A DNA stretch of 64,000 nt from Branchipolynoe longqiensis (Eukaryota; Annelida; Polychaeta; Phyllodocida; Polynoidae), in the NCBI GenBank assembly GCA_030323885.1, contig CM059197.1:33931884-33995883 (forward strand). Direction: 5' to 3'. Below the pieces are notes generated by a model. It saw only the letters and a program-made list of their open reading frames with translations. It ran no database searches and had not been told where the DNA came from. Shown piece after piece: positions 55,552 through 64,000 of this stretch. The position numbers and the translations under genes were made by a program. Numbering within the stretch: the first letter of the stretch is position 1; every line of letters starts with the position of its first letter.

Positions 55552-56050
55552 TAGTAGTGTGCGCTGACCTCTCAGGCAAGTAACCACATAGACAGGTAGG
55601 TGTGGGTTGTGTCTTGATATCAGGGAGCCTAGGTGGTGTAATGGTTAGCACACTGGCCCGGAAAGCAAAGAGATGTGGGTTCGAGTCCTGCTCTAGGCGC
55701 AATATTTCCCATTTTCATCACCCCCACAACACTGGTTGCCGTGACCAGGATCCTATACAAGCTACGTGCTGTATGGTTGTTGAACCTACCGTGTGTATGT
55801 ATGTGTAAGTGCATTGCCTGTATATATGTAATTGTAAGCATTAAAAGACTTACAATTCCAGGGGGACGAGTGTAGTAGTGTGCACTGACCTCTCAGGCAA
55901 GTAACCACATAGACAGGTAGGCGTGGGTCGTGTGTTGATATCAGGGAGCCTAGGTGGTGTAATGGTTAGCATGCTGGCCCAGAATGCAAAGAGATGTGGG
56001 TTCGAGTCCCGCTCTAGGCGCAATATTTCCCATTTTCATCACCCCCAGAA
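55552..56050 (+). mobile_element. SINE-B head-to-tail dimer, locus 4
   Basis: Heads at about 55626-55702 and 55947-56023; same body and same order as loci 1-3. Confidence 0.92.
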
Positions 56051-56077
56051 CAATAATATACTAGTAACACAGTGCCA

Positions 56078-56165
56078 AACATCGATTTTATTCAAAATTA
56101 ATAGAAATAAAGAACAATTTGGCATAAACATGGATGCACAAATGCAATATTAATAGTCTATTCCA
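56078..56165 (+). mobile_element. AATAGACTACATC MITE fragment
   Basis: 'TTATTCAAAATTAATAGAAA' to 'GGATGCACAAATGCAATATT' matches the interior near 12130 and 26520; 'AATAGTCTATTCC' follows. Confidence 0.7.
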
Positions 56166-56173
56166 CGGAAACG

Positions 56174-56282
56174 ACGACCGTATTCGATTATCACAACTGC
56201 GACTCGGGTCACCCGAGCCACTAGAATTTCAAATCGAACACTGCGAGTGGAGTAAAAAAAAGATACTATCGAATACGGCCAC
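56174..56282. mobile_element. E8: 109-bp palindromic TIR element
   Basis: Left GACCGTATTCGATTATCACA, right complement of GGCCGTATTCGATAGTATCT. It contains CTCGGGTCACCCGAGCCACT, also present in E2, so E8 is a short relative of E2. A poly-G run follows at 56291-56306. Confidence 0.75.
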
Positions 56283-56379
56283 CAAGGGATGGGGGGGGGG
56301 GGGGGGCGGCGGTCCTAAGCATTGCTTATTCATATTACAACTATGTAAGTCATAGAGCAGTTCTAGCGAATTTGACCAG

Positions 56380-56720
56380 ACGGGATGGCCGAATGAGTTA
56401 GAGCGTCCGTCTCCCGTGCTGGTAGATCGTGGGGTCGTGGGTTCGAGTCCTGGTCGAGTCAAACCAATGACTTTAAAATTGATACTTGTCGCTTCCTAGC
56501 CAGGCGCTCGGCATTATTAGGATACGGCAAGGACTGGTGTGCTCAGTGTCAGGATAATGTGACTGAGTGGGATACCAGGTCATGGTGCCGGCGGGCTGGT
56601 TTCCCAGTGGGACAGCACTACAAAGTCGCCATGAGTGCGCACTGTCACAAGTCGGTACCCGTCCTGATATGGCCTTAGATGTTGCTAGGATGTAAAACAA
56701 CAACAAACAAGCAAACAATC
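56380..56720 (+). mobile_element. SINE-A copy, near full length
   Basis: 'GACGGGATGGCCGAATGAGT' head with GTGGGTTCGAGTCCTGG B box, complete core and tail. Confidence 0.95.
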
Positions 56721-56819
56721 TAGCAACTTTTGTTGTTTGTTGATTAAGCAAGGGAAAATGACACTTGGTCTTCCACATTCCATTGCTCCTTTCACTGGCC
56801 TAGAATTTAGTAGTAGCAT

Positions 56820-56947
56820 AGATCGCCAGCCCATGTAGTGACAAGTATAAATCCTTTAAGTCATCGGTTTGACTCGGCCATGGTTTAATTGCAACATCCT
56901 GTCACATGGGAAGAGAGCGCTCAAGCATTCGGCCATCACGCCTGGTT
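56820..56947 (-). mobile_element. SINE-A head fragment (reverse)
   Basis: 'GTGACAAGTATAAATCCTTT', 'CATCGGTTTGACTCGGCCAT', 'ATTCGGCCATCACGCCTGGT'. Confidence 0.75.
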
Positions 56948-57219
56948 GTAGAGTGTCGACATTCACAGATTCCTAGAAATGGTGCTTACAATTCCAGTCA
57001 TGACAGCATCAGCGTTTCAGCTACGCCTTAATCTTCTATTTTAATTGTGGTTGTCAGCCGCTGAATACGAAGGAAACCTCACCCATTCTGTTAGCAGGTG
57101 CGCCCTCTCTCAGTGTTTCATTGAACACTGTCGTTGTAGGAGCAGGGTACCTCAACCATTATACCACTCACTCCTCCCACTCACTCACTCATCCATTCAC
57201 CCACCCACTCACCCTCATT

Positions 57220-57568
57220 TGACCAGACGGGATGGCCGAATGAGTTGAGCTTCCATCTCCCGTTACGGTAGATCATGGGATTCGAACGCACAGGTTCGAA
57301 TCCTCGTCGAGTCAAACGAATGACTTACAAATTGATACCTTTCACTTCCTAGCCAGGCACTCGGCATTATTAGGATAGGCTAAGGACTGGTTGGTTCAGT
57401 GTTAGGATAATGTGACTGAGTGGGATATCAGGTCATGGTCCTGCCGGCCTGGCCTCCCAATGGGACAGCACTGTAAAGTCGCCATGAGTGCGCACTGTCA
57501 CAAGTCGGTGCCCGTCTGATATGACCTTAGATGTTGCCAGGAGGTAAAACTCCAACAACCAACCAATA
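57220..57568 (+). mobile_element. SINE-A copy, near full length
   Basis: 'GACGGGATGGCCGAATGAGT' through 'GTAAAACTCCAACAACCAAC'. Confidence 0.94.
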
Positions 57569-57689
57569 TCACCCTCATGTCGAGCTGATCAGTACAGTAT
57601 CTAATTCTTCATTTCGCCATCACCATCGCCCTATACTACCGAAAGGGTGAAGTAGGACATATAACCATCTGGAGATAGCATGACCGAAG

Positions 57690-57990
57690 TCAGATGGCTT
57701 ATCTTTTATTATAAATAATGTCTAAATTTGGAGATATTTCAAGTGAAAACATGTCCTTGCCCTCAATATAAAAAAAAAATTAAATTAAAAAAACATTAAA
57801 TTAAAAAAAATTAAAATTAATGTTGGCATATTTGGATACCAATGGCTTTGTACAGTTTTCAACCAAATTGACTTACTATTCGCTTCTATGCAGCAATAAA
57901 AGCTTAATAAGTGCACCATTGTCTAATTTGGATAAGTAGGATCGAATCTAAGCGAGGGTTTTGGTTTTAAAAGTTGATGCTTTCATTGGT
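57690..57990 (-). mobile_element. TTAA-MITE, degenerate copy
   Basis: 'TTTGGAGATATTTCAAGTGA', 'CTTAATAAGTGCACCATTGT' and 'GTTTTGGTTTTAAAAGTTGA' are in family order; both termini are eroded. Contains an A-rich insertion (57770-57820). Confidence 0.65.
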
Positions 57991-58404
57991 TTATACACAT
58001 TAGTCCAGAGCATAAATCTGACCTTGACCTGATCACTTTATAATAACATACCATTTGCCGATATGTGCTGATTTAATTAAGCTCAACAAACTAGCGAGTC
58101 GTATGAACGGGTGCCATCAGGGTGTAGCTTTTTAATCTCGCCGATTTTACTTTGGAAAGCTACCAGTGTGATACTATGAATTAATTAATAAACGTAGCTA
58201 CGATTGTGCATGCACATCGTCGGCGGGATATTAGTTTGCATATGGACCGGAGCTAGCGTCTAGCGCTGCTAATCACCATTTCACATACACTGGTGTTCGC
58301 CCCGTGTTTACTGCGCGCCTGAACATCTTTTTCTTCTTCTGTTTGGCTATGTTTTTTTCTTCTTTCAATTCGAAACCAAATGTACTTCAACTTATAGTGA
58401 TCAC

Positions 58405-58722
58405 ACGCGGTGGGCGAATCGGTAGAGCGCAGGCTTCAGAGCGGAAGGTCGGGAATTCAAATCCCAACCGAATCAAACCAGTGATATCAAATTGATACTT
58501 GTCGCTACCTAGCCTGGCACTCAGCATTAATAGGATATGACAAGGACTGGTTAGCACAGTATCAGGATAATGTGACTGAGTGGGGATATTGGTTCATGGT
58601 GCCAGTGGCCTGGTCTCCCAGTGGGGCAGCTTTATAAAGTCACCATGAGTGCACACTGTCACAAGTCAGTACTTGTCCTGATATGACCTTAGATGTTGCT
58701 AGGATGTAAAACAACGCAAAAT
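58405..58722 (+). mobile_element. SINE-A copy, variant head
   Basis: Head 'GGTGGGCGAATCGGTAGAGC', 'GCAGGCTTCAGAGCGGAAGG', then the standard core and tail. Two head types therefore share one SINE-A body. Confidence 0.92.
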
Positions 58723-59145
58723 AGAACAAATCAACATATAGCAGTTGCTCCAATTCATGTAAACTAACAATGATGTAAATTGAATAGAGGGAGCCGTTCC
58801 AAGGCGTGTATATATGTAGTGTCATATGATTCGGTGTCATTTCAGTTAAACTTGAGAGCAGAGAGTGTTGCGCACTGAAAATATGAGAAATATGAAGTGT
58901 CAAGATTATAAAATGTTATATATGGACACACACCACTTGTTTAACACTTGTAATGCTAACACCTCTCAAGTAATTAATAATAATATCCATCAAGCACAGG
59001 CTTTGTATATCCTGTAAACCGATTAATGTGCTTTGTATATTCTAATATTCTAAGAAATTATTGTATCCGTATTTAATTCAAATACACATGAACATTCTGT
59101 GTAAATTCTTGCTGATGTAATCTAGGGCCCGAAATCCAGCGACCT
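58723..59145. other. Flank stretch, nothing recognised
   Basis: AT-rich, no supported feature. Confidence 0.5.
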
Positions 59146-59902
59146 AGGGCCGTATGCACGAATCAGGGTTAGGCTTAGCCGGAGTTAAGACACTAGCCGC
59201 GGATAGCTACCTCAGGGTAGAGGGAGGTTTGAGAAATGTGTAAATCGGTATGCACCAATGCTTTAGCCGCTGCGGATAGCTAACCGTGAGTTTATTTATA
59301 GATTTGGGAATTCCCTCTGCGTTTCTACCAATATATTAGGCTCAAATCTATTGAATGCGATCATATTTAACAGAATTACATACGCAATAAGTGAAATTTT
59401 ATCAATTTAACCCTAAATTCGAAGCATTATTAAGGCTACTGCCGCATTGGCAGCGATATTAATGGTTATATTTTCGAATCGGTGAACGTACAGTAAACAA
59501 ACCGCCGCCGCCGCCAGTATGGAAAGCGACGTCGATGCGGTGCCGGCGGCGATTTGTTTACTTTACGTTCGTCGATTCGAAAATATAACTATTAATATCG
59601 CCGCCAATGCGGCGGTAGCCTTAATAACGCTTCGCATTTAGGGTTAAATTGATAAAATTTCACTTATTGCGTATGTAATTCTGATAAATATGATCGCATT
59701 CAATAGATTGAGAGCAACACACGCACACTAACCGCCCCGGCTAGATGTAAAACCTGATTTGAAAATGGTTTAGCTTAGCCGAGGCTACGGTCGGCGGTTA
59801 GTGCTGGCACCGATTGGTGCATACCGATTTCTCACGTTTAGCCGTGGTGAGCTAGCCAAACCGCGGTTAAGGCCCTAACCCCGATTCGTGCATACGGCCC
59901 CT
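59146..59902. mobile_element. E9: TIR element with AGGGCCGTATGCACGAATC ends and inner palindrome
   Basis: Left AGGGCCGTATGCACGAATCA, right complement of AGGGGCCGTATGCACGAATC. Subterminal GGTTAGGCTTAGCCG and CGGTTAAGG words follow. The centre is an inverted repeat of about 360 bp: arm 59343-59515 against 59540-59712, around CAGTATGGAAAGCGACGTCG. The right arm and centre are shared with E5. Confidence 0.88.
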
Positions 59903-60004
59903 GGTGCTGACAAAAGAAAGAGGAAAAAACACCTCAGAGGAATACAATATTTACTCCCAAAGTGTTTCCCCTGAAGACGGGCCCAAGGGGAAGTCTATAT
60001 AATA

Positions 60005-60640
60005 GAAGTTGAGCTTGGGTGGGCTGTGCCTTGGTGGGTTGTGCCTGGGAGTGCTGTGCCTGGGCTCGGATGCGCCTGGGTTGGCTGTGCTTAGGTGTGC
60101 TTGGCCTGTGTTGGGCTGCGCCTGTGTGGGATGTGCCTATGTGGGCTTTGCCTTGGGTGGGATGGGCTGTGCTGGGCCTGTATGAGCTGTGGCTGTGTGG
60201 GATGTGCCTGTGTGGGCTTTGCCTTGGGTGGGATGGGCTGTGCTGGGCCTGTATGAGCTGTGGCTGTGTGGGATGTGCCTGGGTGTGCTGTGCCTGGGTG
60301 TGCTGTGCCTTGGCTGGGATGGGCTGGGCCTGTGTGGGCTGTGCCCGTGTGGGATGTGCCTGGGTGTGCTGTGCCTGGGTTGTGCTGTGCCTGGGTGTGC
60401 TGTGCCTGGGTGGGCTGTGCCTTGGCTGGGCTGGACTGGGCTGGGCTGGGCTGTGCCCGTCGGGGATGTGCCTGGGTGTGCTGTGTCTGGGTTGTGCTGT
60501 GCCTGTCTAGGCTTGCGTGGGTGGGGTGCCTTTGTAGGTTTTGCCTGGACGGGATGTGCCTGGTCGGGCTGTGCCTGGATGGGATGTGTCTGGGCTATCC
60601 ATGGGCTGTGCCTGGGATGTACCTAGGATGTGCGTGCCTG
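60005..60640 (+). repeat. TGGGCTGTGCCTGGGTGTGC minisatellite
   Basis: Over 600 bp of G/T/C-rich 10-12-bp words in higher-order repeats. The Trp/Cys/Gly frames are artefacts. Confidence 0.95.
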
Positions 60641-60867
60641 TGTGGTTAGCAGATCCACCATATTCAGAATTGATCGCCTCGCAATGCCGCCAGTGTATCG
60701 CGCATTAAGAAGTAGCTGTCGGCATGACGTTCACTTTGTAGTAGACGCGGCTGGGCCTGTGGGCAGCGGCCGGTCGACTATTGTGCCCCTTGCACTAATA
60801 GTTCGCCACCGAAAAGACTATTCTCATTATCAGGCACCTCTGAGATGATCCAAAATACTATACGGGG

Positions 60868-61010
60868 TGGCCAAATGGCACATTGGTTCAAACTCCGGCT
60901 GAGTCATGCGCAAGGCCTGGACACATTTATATTGGTTCCCGCCATGGCTTGCCTGGCGCCTGGCATTACTGGGATGAGGCAATGAGCAGTGTAATGTGGA
61001 AGACCAATTG
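60868..61010 (+). mobile_element. SINE-A, degenerate
   Basis: 'GGGGTGGCCAAATGGCACAT', 'GGCATTACTGGGATGAGGCA' follow the SINE-A order at low identity. Confidence 0.5.
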
Positions 61011-61011
61011 C

Positions 61012-61072
61012 TTGGTTGGTTGTTGGAGTTTTACGTCTTGGCAATATTTAAGGTCATATCAGGATGGGGAAA
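61012..61072 (-). mobile_element. SINE-A 3' fragment
   Basis: 'GGAGTTTTACGTCTTGGCAA', 'TTAAGGTCATATCAGGATGG'. Confidence 0.85.
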
Positions 61073-61200
61073 ACCAATTGATGAGTGCTTAATCAATAAA
61101 TGTAATAAAACATACATTATTAAATCACCTTATTTACTTATTGCTGTGATACATTTATACCAATGTCACGATTAGTTTAGTGTGCAGCCAGATTATCTAA

Positions 61201-61945
61201 TACCCCTGTCACACTATGACGTAAAGAGCCAACGTAAGCCTGACGTGCTCACATTTCGTCATTACGTTGACGTTACGTTGGGTTACGTTATGATGACGTC
61301 AGAATGACGTTAGACTGACGTCGAGCTACGTCACGTTATGTCGTGTTACGTCGGCGCGTGTCAAGGTTTTGAACCTGTTCAAAACTTTCGACGTAACTCG
61401 AACGTAAGGGTTTATGTTCGCCGTATGTTCTGTACACGTTCGGTGAACGTCAATGACGTAACTTGAACGTAAGGGTTTACGTTCGCCGTACGTTCTGTAC
61501 ACGTTTGGTGAACGTCAATGACATTAAATGACGTTAGTCAAACGCTGGTCACTACGTTCCACTACGTTCCACTACGTTGACCCACATTAAAGCCGGTGGA
61601 AACGTCCACACGGCGTAATGGGAACGTCAGGAGAACGTACACCGAACATACTTTCAACATGCGTTCAACGTACGTTCAGCGTTTTGCCACCGTGTCATGA
61701 CGTATGTAACATCACGTAACGTAGTTCTGGTGATGGAATAATGTACATAACGTTCCGTGAGCGTAATGACATTGACCTCTCTCATTGAATGACACTATCA
61801 CTACGCTTTACCGACGTTAGGCTCTCATCAACTACGCTGCATCCACGTTCAACTTGTGCCCAAATTTGCATACTATGCCGAGAAGTTCGACGTTTTTCAC
61901 GTTCTCCCTACGCTCACGTCGTTACGTCGTAGTGTGACAGGGCCT
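61201..61945. mobile_element. E10: TIR element with CCCTGTCACACTA ends, ACGT-rich interior (745 bp)
   Basis: Left TACCCCTGTCACACTATGAC, right complement of AGGCCCTGTCACACTACGAC, with TAA on both sides (61198-61200, 61946-61948). The interior is saturated with ACGT words (GACGTTACGTTG, GTTACGTCG), includes TGACGTCA near 61293 and a ~75-bp direct duplication (61390-61530). The right flank is the end of a TTAA-MITE. Confidence 0.88.
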
Positions 61946-61985
61946 TAAAGTTGTATAGTCCGATGGTGTTGAGTTTCTGCCGGCT
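61945..61985 (+). mobile_element. TTAA-MITE terminus fragment
   Basis: 'TTAAAGTTGTATAGTCCGAT' then GGTGTTGAGTTTCTGCC; the remainder is lost. Confidence 0.8.
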
Positions 61986-62137
61986 AATACTACTCTGTCT
62001 TCTATTGTCTGCCCACCCTACCCTTCTACAACTAACTAAATGTTATTTTTCTTCACGGGTGTTTCTGCCTACCTGAAATACTCTTTTTACCTGTACTTCC
62101 TTTTTGTGACTTGTCGTTCCATACTGCTTGTTTTGTT

Positions 62138-62452
62138 TGTTTAATTTACATCCTAGCAACATCTAAGGTCATATCAGGACAGGTAGCAACTTGTTACAGT
62201 GTGCACTCATGGTAACCTTATAGTGCTGCCCCACTGGGAGACCAGGCCGCCAGCACCATGATCTGATATCCCACACAGTCACATAATCCTGATACTGTGT
62301 TAACCAGTCCTTGTCTTACCCTATTACTGGCAAGCCCCAGGCTCGGCAGCGACAAGTATCAATTTTATGAGTGATTGATTTGACTTGGCTGGGATTCGAA
62401 CTCCCGACATTTCGAACGGGAAGCATGCTCTCTACTCATTGTGTTCGGTTCC
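62138..62452 (-). mobile_element. SINE-A copy, variant head
   Basis: Inverted tail (TTACATCCTAGCAACATCTA), core, and head with GGGATTCGAACTCCCGAC. Confidence 0.92.
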
Positions 62453-63273
62453 TTACTTGCTGACTCACCTGTTTCATTGACCTTTTTAACCTCTATGCTT
62501 CCCTCTCCGTGTAGGGGTGAGAAGGGAGGGGGGTAATTGAGAGTGGGCAGCTGTCGCTTGCAATTGACACAGGGGCCATGCTCATGATGAGCCAATATGT
62601 GGAGGTTTGAGAAGCTCTGGAAAGGCAGACTGCAGATTTGTTTACCTGATCTCTACACCAAGTGGAGGTGTGACTTTCTCTGGCTGGCTGGAACTACTCC
62701 GGGGTGGGGGGGGGGGGGGGGGGGGGGGCTGTGAGTAACTGGTGCCAGTAGCAGAAGTGCCAAGTCTGCTGATTTGGCGCCGCGGAAGATCTCCCTAAAA
62801 TATATCAAAATAACCCCAATCTCTAGATTTCCTACTTTTAATTTGTAATCTTGCCGCCTACAAATCATTTTAGCTTCTTTTTTTGTTTCTATTTTTACAC
62901 ACTTTTTGTCAGTAGGTACCATTTGGTATCACCTTTTCAAAAATTGTACAGCCGAGTCCCATCGCCTGCCCCCCCTCCCCTCGGGATGGGGGCAACCCCT
63001 CCCCTCCCGCACCCTCCCCTCTTCGGCCACCCAATTTCTCCCTTTTTACAATTTGTGTATTAGGGAGATCTCCGATGTGCTTAGCTCCTCTGCGGTACTT
63101 GTCTCTCAGAGTCTGGGTCAGATGAGGCTAGGGTACATCCCCCTCCATTGGCACTGTTTTTGGCACTTGATGCATTTGGGGTCGGGTCCGCTGGTTCCTG
63201 ATGAGGGAGGGACTGGTTTGTTCCCACAACTGGTAGTGGGGCGGTGATCGTACCTGCTAACCTTATCCTTCAC
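62453..63273. other. Flank stretch with a 30-base poly-G region
   Basis: G run at 62701-62729. Short frames on both strands without recognisable family. 'GGAGATCT'-type words near 62790 and 63064 form an inverted pair. Nothing assigned. Confidence 0.45.
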
Positions 63274-63601
63274 TATAGAGGGGGTGTAATGACGTCACAA
63301 TACAACTTTTAGTGGCCATATTGGATTACATACAGAAGGCTTCCAACTGCCTACACTGTGCTTATTTACTGATTTGTTGGTTTATTTGTCACTGTTTTGA
63401 GCAGTTTGGCCTCAGAAGTTGTTGCTAAAGTGCTGTAAGTAAACACATTGGATGTAAACTGCCCAGAACCTCCCAGAACACCCGAAAAGTCTGTTTTACT
63501 GAATCTGCATGCATTCACAACATGGCTAGGCAGGGTGCTCATAATCCGAGATGGCTGACCGGTGACTGCTGAGTGATGATGTCATGTGCACTCCCTCTAT
63601 A
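63274..63601 (-). mobile_element. TATAGAGGG MITE, copy 2 (inverted relative to copy 1)
   Basis: Ends TATAGAGGGGGTGTAATGAC and complement of TATAGAGGGAGTGCACATGA. The interior is collinear with the reverse complement of 37518-37851. Confidence 0.85.
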
Positions 63602-64000
63602 AGCCCAACACTTTAATATCGCGGTGAACATATATTATGAACAAGTGGAACCTGATGACCAAACCTTGTTAAGGTTCTTGCGCTAAAATTGTTTCTGGTG
63701 TGGATTGTAGTTAAATTATGCTATCAAATAGTCCATATTCGATATAATATCACTTCCTGCATGTATTTACAAAGCTGCCACTCCCTAACCCCTCCAAACC
63801 TTATCTCTGGTCACCGTCATCTAATTAGTAACCATAGTAACCCCACCCCTGCAACCCAACCTGTACGCAGCAAAACTCATTCCTACTTCGCCAGTGCATC
63901 ACACTGACCAATGTGTGCTACCAGTTTGTTTGTTTGTGATGAATTTATTTACCCTGCTCATAACGGATAAGTGTGTTAACACTTGTTTTCACTGCTGGGC
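63602..64000. other. End of window, nothing recognised
   Basis: AT-rich sequence without supported features. Confidence 0.5.

Noticed and set aside
60019..60649. Trp/Cys/Gly-rich frames
   Set aside because: TGGGCTGTGCC minisatellite, open in three frames.

Overview
The window looks like intron-dominated genomic DNA from a lophotrochozoan animal, most likely a mollusc. The basis is eukaryotic gene structure (short exons with GT/GC donors and AG acceptors, introns up to 24 kb), dense tRNA-derived SINEs, many DNA-transposon MITEs, long microsatellites, and a SINE core around 'CATATAAAAGACCC...TTGCTGC' that I know from memory as widespread in molluscan genomes. No bacterial gene organisation is present.

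One gene is supported. Eight + strand exons (1-84, 3340-3494, 9490-9641, 13078-13138, 14391-14636, 17896-18097, 19316-19428, 43509-43679) join with compatible phases at every junction. Together they give about 394 residues resembling the C-terminal half of XRRA1 (X-ray radiation resistance-associated protein 1), a leucine-rich-repeat protein: a final LRR ending in a DNPL/GYPPLL block, a linker, then the blocks EAFFMTQ, YEELL, LQYILRHPLQ and a helical RKTKEAEMIEIL...ARRLLTE tail. Upstream exons lie before the window. The last exon or exons were not found with confidence, and nearly everything after 43.7 kb is intron or 3' flank.

The rest is mobile and repetitive DNA. SINE-A (Leu/Ser-tRNA-like head, tail GACCTTAGATGTTGC..GTAAAAC) occurs more than 20 times. 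SINE-B (Gln/Glu-tRNA-like head) occurs as four head-to-tail dimers. SINE-C is the molluscan type and SINE-D flanks an XRRA1 exon. Non-autonomous DNA elements include a ~346-bp MITE at TTAA sites, Tc1/mariner-like MITEs at TA, two hAT-like CAGGGATGAAAG elements, a 750-bp AATAGACTACATC MITE and a TATAGAGGG MITE. Remnants of two LINE-type sequences are present.

The most distinctive content is a set of about eleven TIR elements (E1-E11, 0.1-2.5 kb). Their ends share a layout (AGG/GGCC-like start, often followed by a TCACAC-like core), and four have 3-bp TTA/TAA target duplications. Their interiors are filled with family-specific low-complexity sequence, in two cases kilobase-scale TGTGTCTC/GAGACACA palindromes. 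For two of them a related repeat elsewhere in the window serves as the empty site. Also notable: a 29-bp intronic minisatellite that leaves 678 bp without any AG dinucleotide before an XRRA1 splice acceptor, a probable GC-AG intron, a MITE inserted in its own family member, and a 162-bp satellite carrying 11 octamer (ATTTGCAT) motifs.
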